13,604 nucleotides of DNA. It comes from Bacillota bacterium. GTDB taxonomy: Bacteria; Bacillota_C; Negativicutes; Sporomusales; Sporomusaceae. A model generated the notes under the pieces. It had not been told where the DNA came from, did not search any database, and saw only the letters and a program-made list of their open reading frames with translations. The stretch's first letter is position 1. Every line of letters starts with the position of its first letter. The translations under genes and the position numbers were made by a program. Below are positions 6,573-13,604 of this stretch, in pieces. The stretch is from assembly GCA_023441125.1 (NCBI GenBank), contig JAEZQV010000130.1, forward strand, positions 1-13,604, written 5' to 3'.

Positions 6573-6595
6573 ATTTTGCAATGAGCAAGCAAAAT
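6573..6595 (+). repeat. Inverted repeat overlapping the dehydrogenase promoter
   Basis: ATTTTGC (6573-6579) and GCAAAAT (6589-6595) form a perfect 7-bp inverted repeat with a 9-base spacer. It covers the -35 box and spacer, a common position for a repressor site. No family can be named from sequence alone. Confidence 0.45.
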
Positions 6596-6605
6596 AGGGT
6601 ATAAT
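6576..6605 (+). promoter_or_regulatory. Sigma-A type promoter for the 2-hydroxyacid dehydrogenase
   Basis: TTGCAA (6576-6581) and a perfect TATAAT (6600-6605) are separated by 18 bases, with a start expected near 6612, about 25 bases before the gene. Confidence 0.75.
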
Positions 6606-6636
6606 TAGAAATTATGATGATACGGCGGTGAAAAAT

Positions 6637-7611
6637 ATGAAAAAGCGCAAGATAATAGTTACAGGCAAGATTATGCCGGCAGCACTGGCTGCACTTCAGG
6701 AACAATGCGAGGTTTGGCAATGGGAGCAGCCGACAGCGCCGCAAATAGCCGATTTGACTGAATGGCTGCGGGATGCTGAAGGCTTATTTGTTGCGGGCAA
6801 TATGGCCGTTAATGAGCAGTTGCTGGCCGCTGCGCCAAATTTAAAGGTAATTGTTCAGTCGGCAGTAGGGTATGATAATATTGACATACAAGCGTGCACG
6901 AACCATAAAATCCCCTTTGGCAATACACCCGGTGTACTTGTGGAAACAACCGCAGATATCGCTTTTGGCCTGCTGCTGACGGCGGCCCGGCGCATTCACG
7001 AAGGCTGGGACTGGGTACGGGCAGGTAAGTGGCAAACCGGTTTACAATTTCCTTATGGCGTAGATTTGTATGACAAAACAGTAGGCATTGTCGGCATGGG
7101 GGCTATTGGCTCGGCTGTCGCCAGAAGGGCTCAGGCCAGCGGCATGAAAGTCATTTATAACAATCGCCGGCCCCGGCCAGACCAGGCTGCGCTGCAGGCA
7201 GAATACCGGACATTTGATCAATTGCTGGCTGAGGCCGACTTTATCGTGGTCTTAACCCCGTTAACTCCTGAAAGCCGCGGCTTGTTCGGGGCGCGTGAAT
7301 TTGCCAGGATGAAGCCGTCAGCCTATTTTATCAATGCGGCCCGGGGAGCCGTGGTGGACACCCAGGCGTTATACACCGCCCTGCTTGAAAAACAGATTGC
7401 GTACGCGGCGCTGGATGTTACCGACCCGGAGCCTTTACCGGCAGAGCATCCGCTGCTACAATTGCCCAATATTTTGATTGTGCCGCATATCGGCAGTGCC
7501 ACAACCGAAACCCGCAACAAGATGGCTCTGCTGGCGGCGCAAAACCTGCTTGCCGGTTTGGCGGAGAAACCGCTGGTCACCTGTGTAAATCCGGAAGTGA
7601 ATTATCGCTAG
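6637..7611 (+). CDS. D-isomer 2-hydroxyacid dehydrogenase, glyoxylate/hydroxypyruvate reductase type
   Basis: This 324-residue NAD(P)H-dependent cytosolic oxidoreductase reduces a 2-keto acid to a D-2-hydroxy acid. The nucleotide-binding domain has VGIVGMGAIG (GxGxxG at 153-158). The catalytic triad is complete: Arg236 in INAARG, Glu265 in DPEPL and His284 in PHIGSAT. The segment LDVTDPEPLP followed by HPLL and PHIGSAT closely resembles the GRHPR/glyoxylate reductase branch rather than SerA, and no ACT domain is present. NNRR after the second strand of the fold (175-178) suggests NADPH preference, since acidic residues are absent there. ATG 6637 is chosen over GTG 6628 because GGCGGTGA (6624-6631) is well spaced for it. 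The exact substrate (glyoxylate, hydroxypyruvate or 2-ketogluconate) cannot be fixed from sequence. Confidence 0.92.
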   Translation: MKKRKIIVTGKIMPAALAALQEQCEVWQWEQPTAPQIADLTEWLRDAEGLFVAGNMAVNEQLLAAAPNLKVIVQSAVGYDNIDIQACTNHKIPFGNTPGVLVETTADIAFGLLLTAARRIHEGWDWVRAGKWQTGLQFPYGVDLYDKTVGIVGMGAIGSAVARRAQASGMKVIYNNRRPRPDQAALQAEYRTFDQLLAEADFIVVLTPLTPESRGLFGAREFARMKPSAYFINAARGAVVDTQALYTALLEKQIAYAALDVTDPEPLPAEHPLLQLPNILIVPHIGSATTETRNKMALLAAQNLLAGLAEKPLVTCVNPEVNYR

Positions 7612-7690
7612 GCTGGTTGGCGCAACCACTAGTAAGCAAGGCCGCAGTAAGAGAGGCACTATCAGGCTGATACAGAATTAGGAGGAAGCT

Positions 7691-9046
7691 ATGGATGAAG
7701 CCCAGGCGTTAGGCCAGGAAAAGGTCGGCAAACTACTGTTGCGGTTCTCGTTGCCGGCGATTGTGGGAATGGTGGTAAATGCTTTATATAACGTTGTTGA
7801 CAGCATATTTGTCGGTAACGGTGTGGGTGAAATCGGGCTGACTGCTGTGACTATCGCCTTTCCGATTATGATCATCCTAATGGCGATAGGCATGCTGATC
7901 GGCATTGGCGCCTCGACACTTGTTTCTATCCGGCTTGGTGAACAAAAGCGTGAGGAAGCCGAAATCATTATCGGTAATGCTTTCAGTTTGATGGTTGTTG
8001 CTGTTGTGACTACGACAGCAACAACCTTATTGTTCTTAGACGAGATTTTGGTGCTGCTGGGGGCGGAACCTGAGGTACTGCCTTATGCCCGGGAATTTAC
8101 CAGGATTATTCTGCTGGGCAGTTTGTTTATGCACATCGGCTTCGGACTTAATAACATTATACGCGCCGAAGGCCATCCCAAAACAGCCATGGCGACCATG
8201 CTGATTTCGGCTATATTGAATACAATACTCAATCCCCTGTTTATCTTTGTTTTCAAACTGGGTATTGCCGGCTCGGCCCTAGCGACGGTGACATCTCAGG
8301 CTGTTTCCGCTACCTGGGTGCTTAGATTTCTTACCAGTGGCAAAGGCCTGCTTGCGCTGCGCCGCGCCAACCTGCGCCTTAATGCCGATATTGTCTGGGC
8401 AATCTTTAAAATTGGTTTATCGCCATTTTTGATGCAGATTGCAGCCAGTGTGGTAACCGTGCTGTTTAATTATAATCTGCTTCACTATGGCGGGGACCTG
8501 GCGGTCGCCGCGATTGGCATAATAAACCGCGTTTCCATGCTGATACTAATGCCGATCTTTGGTATTAGCCAAGGGGTGCAGCCTATTCTTGGCTATAATT
8601 ACGGCGCCAAGAACTATGGCCGCGTTATTGATGTCGTCAGGCTGGGGATTATCGCTGCCACTGCGATTTCAGCCGCCGGCTTCGTGGTTACGCAGTTATA
8701 CGCCATACCGATTGTCCGTATTTTTAATGACAATCCTGAGTTGATCGCAATCGGGTCAACAGGCTTAAAAGCCTTTTTAATCATGCTGCCCATTATCGGC
8801 TTTCAAATCATTGGCGCTAATTACTTCCAGGCGGCCGGCAAGGCGGGCTTTGCGATTTTTCTCAGCATGTCCCGTCAGGTTATTATCTTAATCCCGGCCA
8901 TTATCCTGCTGCCCCGGTTTTTTGGCATAACTGGCATCTGGTATGCTGCACCGGTGGCCGATATAGTCTCTTCCATACTTACCGGAAGCTATCTCTGGCT
9001 GGAACTTCGCCGGCTCTGTGCCTTAATGGAAAAACATACCGGCTGA
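7691..9046 (+). CDS. MATE family efflux transporter (MepA-like)
   Basis: This 451-residue inner-membrane protein belongs to the multidrug and toxic compound extrusion family, antiporters that export cationic drugs or metabolites using Na+ or H+. About twelve hydrophobic helices in two homologous halves are visible; the N terminal half carries LLLRFSLPAIVGMVVNALYN and VDSIFVGNGVGE, typical of the MepA-like subgroup, and the C-terminal half has IFGISQGVQPILGYNYGAKN, its counterpart. Length is normal. AGGAGG (7680-7685) is well spaced before the ATG. It starts 79 bases after the dehydrogenase, with no terminator between, so co-transcription is possible though no functional link is evident. The substrate is unknown. 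Confidence 0.93.
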   Translation: MDEAQALGQEKVGKLLLRFSLPAIVGMVVNALYNVVDSIFVGNGVGEIGLTAVTIAFPIMIILMAIGMLIGIGASTLVSIRLGEQKREEAEIIIGNAFSLMVVAVVTTTATTLLFLDEILVLLGAEPEVLPYAREFTRIILLGSLFMHIGFGLNNIIRAEGHPKTAMATMLISAILNTILNPLFIFVFKLGIAGSALATVTSQAVSATWVLRFLTSGKGLLALRRANLRLNADIVWAIFKIGLSPFLMQIAASVVTVLFNYNLLHYGGDLAVAAIGIINRVSMLILMPIFGISQGVQPILGYNYGAKNYGRVIDVVRLGIIAATAISAAGFVVTQLYAIPIVRIFNDNPELIAIGSTGLKAFLIMLPIIGFQIIGANYFQAAGKAGFAIFLSMSRQVIILIPAIILLPRFFGITGIWYAAPVADIVSSILTGSYLWLELRRLCALMEKHTG

Positions 9047-9120
9047 TTTTCCGGACTTTGCTGCAGGAAGTAACCGCACGAAAGCGAATATTTCCTGTAA
9101 TCTGAGGAAAGGCTGGTATT

Positions 9121-9318
9121 ATGAACAGGAAGTTAGTTATTGCCATGGTTTCTGTATTGCTGCTGACGGCAGCCGGGGCATCCTCCCGGGCGGAAGCGGC
9201 TCAGGCCGCCGCCAGAAATACCGGCGGCACAGAGCTCAAGGCCGATGAGAACAGAACTAAACAGCTCCGTCACGGCTACATAAAGTACGACAAAAACAAA
9301 GTCTATTATTATTGGTAG
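9121..9318 (+). CDS. Small secreted peptide with aromatic C terminus, unknown function
   Basis: This 65-residue product is not recognised. It starts with a clear signal peptide: MNRK, a hydrophobic core VIAMVSVLLLTAAGA, then SRAEA with an A-x-A cleavage motif, giving a mature chain of about 39 residues. That chain is polar and charged and ends in YIKYDKNKVYYYW, an unusual aromatic tail. There is no Cys and no lipobox. GAGGAAAGG (9103-9111) supports ATG 9121, and a strong terminator follows, so it is probably a real gene. It begins 74 bases after the MATE gene. It could be a cell-surface, signalling or envelope-stress peptide; no function is claimed. Confidence 0.7.
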   Translation: MNRKLVIAMVSVLLLTAAGASSRAEAAQAAARNTGGTELKADENRTKQLRHGYIKYDKNKVYYYW

Positions 9319-9332
9319 TCAAGCGATGCAAT

Positions 9333-9370
9333 AAAGGCAAACCTGGTATGGTTGCGCCTTTTATTTTTTT
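9333..9370 (+). terminator. Strong intrinsic terminator after the secreted-peptide gene
   Basis: AAAGGC plus AACC pair with GGTT plus GCCTTT around TGGTAT, with small internal bulges, followed by TTATTTTTTT. The structure ends 15-50 bases after the small gene and separates it from the amidohydrolase. Confidence 0.85.
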
Positions 9371-9493
9371 GCGGCGCAAAATTTGTGAAATCAACAGCTA
9401 ATATCCATTCAGGGTTAAACTATAGGCAGGATTTTGCCAAGCGCCTGTGTAAGGAATTATTACTATTATTTATTGCGGAAAGGGACGAATGCA

Positions 9494-10660
9494 ATGGAAC
9501 TAAAGATTCATGAACTGGTTACAGCCAATCGCGATTATGTGGTGGCTTTGCGCCGGCATTTCAGGACTTTCCCGGAAATTGGCGGCCAGGAATATGCAAC
9601 GCAAAGAACAATAATAGCCGAGCTTACCGCCATGGGACTTAAGCCGCGGCCAATTGCCCGTACGGGGGTAATCGCCCAGATTGACGGCGGCAAACCCGGT
9701 AAAACGGTAGCCATTCGCGCTGATATTGACGCTTTGCCTATCCAGGATGAGATTGATCAGCCCTATTGTTCTCAGAACGCCGGGGTATGCCACGCCTGCG
9801 GGCACGACGGCCATACGGCTATGCTGCTAGGTATTGCCAAGATATTCAGTGCTGTCAGAACAGAGCTAACCGGCAGTATCCGGCTGCTCTTCCAGCCCAG
9901 TGAGGAACAGTTTCCCGGAGGGGCTCTGGACATGATTGCCGACGGTGCCCTGGCGGGAGTGGACGCCATTATCGGCGCACACCTCTGGCAGCCGCTGGCG
10001 GCCGGGACAATGGGCACTACTTTTGGTCCCATGATGGCTGCACCGGACCAATTCAAGATCACGGTGCAAGGCCGCGGCGGTCACGGCTCCATGCCCCATC
10101 AAACCATAGATCCGCTGTACGTTGGCGCCCAAATGGTCCTGGCGCTGAAAACCGTTACCGGTAATAACGTGAATGCCAATGAGCTGGCTGTGTTATCACT
10201 GGGAATGTTCAAAGCCGGTGAAGTTTTTAATATAATCCCCGACACCGCTGTCCTTGAGGGAACGGTACGGACGTTTGACCCCGGCACCCGTGATTTGATT
10301 TTTTCTCATATTGACAGGATCTGCAGCGGGATCAGTGCGGCAGCAGGAGCTACCTACGAACTGGAAACCTGCTTTGGCCACCCGCCGGTAATTAATAATG
10401 CCGATATGGCTAAAATAATAATGCAATCCGGCGAAGCCGTGCTGGGCAAGGACGCAGTCATCGAACTTAGCCCGGTGATGGTAGGGGAAGACTTTTCCTA
10501 TTATCAGCAACAGATCCCAGGCTGTTTTCTATTTATTGGCATAGGCGGTCAGGAAAAATCCCGGAGCTACCCTCATCACCATCCGAAGTTCGATATGGAT
10601 GAAGCGGCGCTTGGCTATGGGGCCGAGATAATGGCGCAGGCGGCTTTGCGGCTGCTGTGA
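9494..10660 (+). CDS. M20D family amidohydrolase (N-acyl amino acid hydrolase type)
   Basis: This 388-residue dinuclear metal amidohydrolase is of the M20D group (IAA-amino acid hydrolase, hippurate hydrolase and N-acetyl-diaminopimelate deacetylase relatives). Motifs are IRADIDALPI (74-83), the HACGHDGH metal site (100-107, Cys102 and His104), FQPSEEQFPGGA with Glu137/Glu138, GAHLW with His163, the lid-domain GRGGHGSMPH segment, and HHHPKF near residues 361-366 supplying the last His ligand. The cytosolic location is inferred from the lack of a signal peptide. ATG 9494 is used because AAGGGA lies eight bases upstream; the earlier TTG at 9434 would add 20 residues unlike the family. It stands alone between a terminator and a leader, and no convincing promoter is seen in 9371-9493. 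The acyl substrate is not predictable. Confidence 0.92.
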   Translation: MELKIHELVTANRDYVVALRRHFRTFPEIGGQEYATQRTIIAELTAMGLKPRPIARTGVIAQIDGGKPGKTVAIRADIDALPIQDEIDQPYCSQNAGVCHACGHDGHTAMLLGIAKIFSAVRTELTGSIRLLFQPSEEQFPGGALDMIADGALAGVDAIIGAHLWQPLAAGTMGTTFGPMMAAPDQFKITVQGRGGHGSMPHQTIDPLYVGAQMVLALKTVTGNNVNANELAVLSLGMFKAGEVFNIIPDTAVLEGTVRTFDPGTRDLIFSHIDRICSGISAAAGATYELETCFGHPPVINNADMAKIIMQSGEAVLGKDAVIELSPVMVGEDFSYYQQQIPGCFLFIGIGGQEKSRSYPHHHPKFDMDEAALGYGAEIMAQAALRLL

Positions 10661-10771
10661 TATTTATTCATAAAATACACATTTTTTTAGAGGAATAATG
10701 CTACTTGTGGTGAATTATACCTTGGCAAGATTTTCAGAATGGAGGAGAGGTTTAAAAAACCATTTTTCTTT

Positions 10772-10831
10772 GCAGGAATACTGCCGGCTTTGGAGAACAA
10801 AGCTATAGTAACTAGCTTCTTGTTGTTTTTT
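10772..10831 (+). promoter_or_regulatory. Possible attenuator leader upstream of DUF2007-like gene and pyk
   Basis: The 219-base gap 10661-10879 holds small hairpin GCAG/CTGC (10772-10784), a 6-bp hairpin GCTTTG/CAAAGC with GAGAA loop (10787-10803), and a terminator-like hairpin at 10796-10824. The last two share bases 10796-10803 and so exclude each other, the arrangement of an antiterminator and terminator. No known riboswitch consensus is recognised. The upstream part (10661-10770) is A+T-rich with no clear promoter. Confidence 0.45.
10796..10831 (+). terminator. Intrinsic terminator-like hairpin in the leader
   Basis: AACAAAGCTA (10796-10805) pairs with TAGCT and TTGTT (10813-10817, 10820-10824) with a two-base TC bulge and a 7-base loop, followed by GTTTTTT. 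It lies 170 bases after the amidohydrolase and 48 before the next gene, so it either ends the former or attenuates the latter. Confidence 0.6.
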
Positions 10832-10879
10832 GGGAATGCTTGGAGAGCTTAATATGAAGAAGCTAATAGGAGGATACTT

Positions 10880-11080
10880 ATGTGGACCGTAGTATACATA
10901 GCTTCTAATCGGGCACAGGCCGAAATGTATAAAAATGTGCTGTGTAATGAAGGTGTGCTTGCCAATATACGCCCGGCAGGAGTTGTTTCTGCTCTTGGTG
11001 ATGGCTTGTATGAAATTTTGGTTTTAGAATCTGAAGCCGACGAAGCTCATTCTATTTTATGTCAACATGCAATACGCTAA
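10880..11080 (+). CDS. DUF2007-like small protein
   Basis: This 66-residue cytosolic protein resembles the DUF2007 (putative signal-transducing protein) family: a small ferredoxin-like fold predicted from WTVVYIASNRAQAEMYKNVL at the N terminus, a middle GVLANIRPAG strand and the C-terminal YEILVLESEADEAHSIL, in which the final acidic/helical stretch EADEAHSIL is characteristic. AGGAGG (10868-10873) is seven bases before the ATG. It ends 27 bases before pyk with no terminator between and is probably co-transcribed with it. Its biochemical role is unknown, so any link to glycolysis is only by position. Confidence 0.8.
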   Translation: MWTVVYIASNRAQAEMYKNVLCNEGVLANIRPAGVVSALGDGLYEILVLESEADEAHSILCQHAIR

Positions 11081-11107
11081 GTCATTGTTATATATAGGGG
11101 TGATACA

Positions 11108-12862
11108 ATGTTAAAGAAAACCAAAATTGTTTGTACTGTAGGTCCGAGCACGGATAAAGTAGGCGTTTTAGAGGCTATGATGGAAGCGGGCATGAACGTG
11201 GCCCGGTTTAATTTTTCGCATGGCTCGCATGAAGAGCATGCCAAGCGTATTGCCCGGGTCCGGGAAGCTGCCGAAAACGTAAAAAAACCAATTGCGCTTA
11301 TGCTTGATACCAAAGGCCCGGAAATGCGTTTAGGCCTGTTTGCCGAGGGTAAGGTTTATCTGGAAAAGGGCCAGAAGTTTATATTAACAGGACGGGATGT
11401 TGTCGGCAGCAAAGAGATTGCCTCCGTCAATCATAAGTTTCTGCCGCAGGAAGTCTCCCCCGGTGAAACCATACTTATTTCGGATGGCTTGGTCAGCTTA
11501 CATATTGATGCCGTTGACGGCGACGATATCATCACTACCGTGAATAACAGCGGACAAATCGGTGACCGTAAGCGGGTTGCTGCACCCGGTGTTGCCGTCA
11601 ACCTGCCGCCATTGTCGGCGCAAGACATTCTGGATATCAAATTTGGCATTGACAAGCAAATGGACTTCATTGCCGCTTCGTTTGTACAAAGGGCTGCCGA
11701 CGTACTGGCCATACGCAAGATACTGGAAGATGCCTCGTATTCCATGGACATTATTCCTAAAATTGAGAACGCTGAAGGCGTCAAAAATATTGATGAGATT
11801 TTAAAAGTCTGCGATGGTCTTATGGTGGCCAGAGGCGACCTCGGTGTGGAAATCCCCGCCGAAGAAGTACCGTTGGTACAAAAAATGCTCATCCAGAAGT
11901 GTAATAAAGCCGGCAAACCGGTCATCACGGCTACACAGATGCTGGAGTCTATGATCACAAACCCGCGGCCGACAAGAGCCGAAGCCAGTGATATTGCCAA
12001 TGCCATTCTTGACGGCTCGGATGCCATTATGCTTAGCGGGGAAACGGCATCAGGCCAGTATCCGCTGGAAGCCGTACAAACCATGGCCCGTATTGCCATA
12101 CGAACGGAAGCCTCGTTGCGTCACAGCGATATTCTTAAGGGGAAAGGCATCCAATTGCAGCGGACTACGACGGATGCCATCAGTCATGCGACAGCCCAGA
12201 TTTCCCATGAGCTGGGGGCGGCAGCCATTGTAACCTCAACGCAAACCGGTTATACCGCCCGGATGGTGTCAAAATACCGTCCCCAGTCCACCATTGTTGC
12301 TGTTACTCCCAGTTTGAAAACAGTGCGCCGTATGCAACTCTTATGGGGTGTATATTCCGTTCTGGGACCTAGCTTCAATAATACGGACGAGATGGTGCAA
12401 AGTGCGATTGCCAGTTCTTTAAAAGCCGAGCTTGTCAAAGACGGTGATCTGGTTGTCGTTACCGCCGGGGTGCCTGCAGGCATGTCCGGGACAACGAATA
12501 TGATCCGGGTGCATGTTGTCGGCAATATCCTGATGCGCGGCACCGGCATCGGCCAACGGGCCGTTACCGGTAAAATTGCCGTTGTTTCATCAATTAAAGA
12601 TATCAAAACCAAGTTTCAGCCAGGCGACATTCTGGTAGTCAGCAGCGTGGACGAAGAAACTGCTCCTTACGCCGTCAAGGCCGCCGCGATTGTGGCGGAA
12701 GAGGGCGGACTCACCTCTCACGCCGCCATTGTCGGGGTCAGCTTCGGCATGCCGGTGCTTGTCGGCGTTGAAGGCGCTACAGAGCGCCTGCAGGATGGGG
12801 CCATAGTTACCGTCGATGCTGCCCGGGGGATTGTCTATCAGGGAGAAATAAACGCTAGATAG
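11108..12862 (+). CDS. pyk: Pyruvate kinase with C-terminal phosphohistidine domain
   Basis: This 584-residue enzyme catalyses the last glycolytic step, PEP + ADP to pyruvate + ATP, in the cytosol. The barrel domain shows TKIVCTVGPS, RFNFSHG (33-39, with Arg33, Asn35, Ser37), MLDTKGPEMR, the IPKIENAEGV signature with catalytic Lys218, VARGDLGVEIP, and ITATQMLESM. The regulatory C domain follows to about residue 475. An extra ~110 residues contain GGLTSHAAIVGVSFGMPV, a PEP-utiliser mobile-domain motif with Thr536-Ser537-His538, as in the extra C-terminal domain of Bacillus and Geobacillus pyruvate kinases. GGGGTGAT (11097-11104) precedes the ATG. A membrane-protein gene starts 12 bases after the stop. 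Confidence 0.97.
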   Translation: MLKKTKIVCTVGPSTDKVGVLEAMMEAGMNVARFNFSHGSHEEHAKRIARVREAAENVKKPIALMLDTKGPEMRLGLFAEGKVYLEKGQKFILTGRDVVGSKEIASVNHKFLPQEVSPGETILISDGLVSLHIDAVDGDDIITTVNNSGQIGDRKRVAAPGVAVNLPPLSAQDILDIKFGIDKQMDFIAASFVQRAADVLAIRKILEDASYSMDIIPKIENAEGVKNIDEILKVCDGLMVARGDLGVEIPAEEVPLVQKMLIQKCNKAGKPVITATQMLESMITNPRPTRAEASDIANAILDGSDAIMLSGETASGQYPLEAVQTMARIAIRTEASLRHSDILKGKGIQLQRTTTDAISHATAQISHELGAAAIVTSTQTGYTARMVSKYRPQSTIVAVTPSLKTVRRMQLLWGVYSVLGPSFNNTDEMVQSAIASSLKAELVKDGDLVVVTAGVPAGMSGTTNMIRVHVVGNILMRGTGIGQRAVTGKIAVVSSIKDIKTKFQPGDILVVSSVDEETAPYAVKAAAIVAEEGGLTSHAAIVGVSFGMPVLVGVEGATERLQDGAIVTVDAARGIVYQGEINAR

Positions 12863-12874
12863 GGAGAAACCCTT

Positions 12875-13604
12875 ATGGCAGTATGGTTATTTGCGCTGAT
12901 GACAGTAGCAGTGATAGTTTTAGCCGCCTGGTTTTATACCAGGCGGCTTGCTTGGCAATTTGCGCATATTGTTTCTCAATTAAACCGAATAACGGCAAAC
13001 CGCCAGACCGATGCCGCCGGTGGTAAGAAGATACTGCGTCAAATCTACAAACTCGTGAATACCTGTTTGCTTGCCGGCCAAGCGGCAGAGGCATATCGCG
13101 CCTTTGATTTATTAAAGCTGGCTTTGGGTCATGGGTTAGGGCGCCCGGGAGAAGCGGTACAGCTTACAACCGTATTTTACCTGGCGCTGTGGTCCAACCA
13201 ACTGGATGCCGCCGGCCACTGCATTGATACCTTCCGGCCGTTGTTAAAAAATATGCCGGGGCAGGAGATACCGGCGGCAATCGAGCAGCTGGGGCTGATC
13301 GCAGTCATTAGTTTGAAGCAGCGTCATAATTTTTTGGCAGCCCGTGTTGTTGACGTCATTTCTGCCGGTATGGCCATAACCCGGGAGGATGCTCTCCGGG
13401 CGGCGGGTAAGCGGGCGTTGCGGTTAACCGGGCTTACCGCCTTGCGCCGTAATGATTCCGGTCTTATCCGGGAAATGCTGGCGAAAATTGCCGGTTTGCT
13501 GGCAACGGAGCCCGGCGATGAATTGCACCAGGAGCAGGCTGCCGAAGTAGTAACGGCCTGGCTGCACAGAAGCGTCAAAGCGGGTAATGACAGTATGTAT
13601 GAAG
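12875..13604 (+). CDS. Membrane-anchored alpha-helical protein, unknown function (3' truncated)
   Basis: The frame from ATG 12875 stays open to the window end, giving at least 243 residues. GGGAGAAA (12862-12869) is upstream and the start is 12 bases after pyk, so it is probably in the same operon. An N-terminal hydrophobic segment (VWLFALMTVAVIVLAAWF, residues 3-20) followed by TRR predicts a single signal-anchor helix with the rest in the cytoplasm. The remainder is helix-rich, Ala/Leu-rich and reminiscent of TPR or other alpha-solenoid repeats, for example AYRAFDLLKLAL and LDAAGHCIDTFRPLL, but no repeat consensus is firmly matched. The family is not recognised. Confidence 0.75.
   Translation, partial: MAVWLFALMTVAVIVLAAWFYTRRLAWQFAHIVSQLNRITANRQTDAAGGKKILRQIYKLVNTCLLAGQAAEAYRAFDLLKLALGHGLGRPGEAVQLTTVFYLALWSNQLDAAGHCIDTFRPLLKNMPGQEIPAAIEQLGLIAVISLKQRHNFLAARVVDVISAGMAITREDALRAAGKRALRLTGLTALRRNDSGLIREMLAKIAGLLATEPGDELHQEQAAEVVTAWLHRSVKAGNDSMYE

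Noticed and set aside
9383..9426. Candidate promoter TTGTGA/TATAGG before the amidohydrolase
   Set aside because: Spacings for all -35/-10 pairs tried fall outside 16-19 bases or the boxes match poorly.
6567..9437. Identical 13-mer GGCAGGATTTTGC at 6567-6579 and 9425-9437
   Set aside because: About one chance 13-base match is expected within a window of this size, and the flanks do not align, so it is not called a repeat.
9434..9493. TTG 9434 as the start of the M20 amidohydrolase
   Set aside because: The extra 20 residues are unlike the family, there is no ribosome binding site, and ATG 9494 has one.
10780..10817. Twelve-codon ORF from a TTG near 10770 running through the GCAGGAA element
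   Set aside because: There is no ribosome binding site at usable spacing, and the stretch is better explained as RNA structure.
11431..12099. 222-codon minus-strand ORF inside pyk
   Set aside because: It is a shadow of the pyruvate kinase reading frame; pyk is unambiguous and the antisense product resembles no family.

Overview
The window is about 13.6 kb of chromosomal, roughly 50% G+C DNA from what looks like an anaerobic, spore-lineage member of the Bacillota, most likely the Negativicutes (Sporomusa/Pelosinus-like). That placement is an inference from T-box regulation, a ThiT-type ECF thiamine transporter, a YkuS-type protein, a DUF2007-like gene next to a Firmicutes-type pyruvate kinase with an extra C-terminal phosphohistidine domain, and strong GGAGG ribosome binding sites. 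No rRNA, tRNA, insertion sequence, phage gene or CRISPR array is visible, and every confident gene lies on the + strand.

Region 1 (1-3210) is the end of a tryptophan operon in the order trpB(partial)-trpA-trpE-trpG, with 4-base overlap or 1-2 base gaps. The canonical order starts with trpE/G and ends with trpB-A, so here the anthranilate synthase pair sits at the distal end. Region 2 (3211-5690) is a second aromatic/NAD unit: a good sigma-A promoter, a complete T-box leader whose specifier reads UUC (Phe), then pheA (prephenate dehydratase), nadC and a ykuS-like small gene, closed by a hairpin. NadC has Thr where the family has a substrate-binding Lys.

Region 3 (5691-6533) is thiT, a thiamine-uptake S component. 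Its leader carries only the 3' (pyrophosphate-binding, P4/P5) half of a TPP riboswitch. The pyrimidine-binding P2/P3 arm is absent, and a well-placed promoter fires directly into the remaining half. This is the most interesting item in the window: either a decayed TPP switch or a minimal variant, possibly for a different thiamine-related ligand.

Region 4 (6534-9370) holds a GRHPR-like D-2-hydroxyacid dehydrogenase with its own promoter and an overlapping inverted repeat, a MATE exporter, and a small secreted peptide ending in an aromatic tail, followed by a strong terminator. Region 5 (9371-10660) is an M20D amidohydrolase. Region 6 (10661-13604) is a 219-base leader containing a terminator and a mutually exclusive upstream hairpin, then a DUF2007-like small gene, pyk, and the start of a membrane-anchored helical protein that runs off the window.
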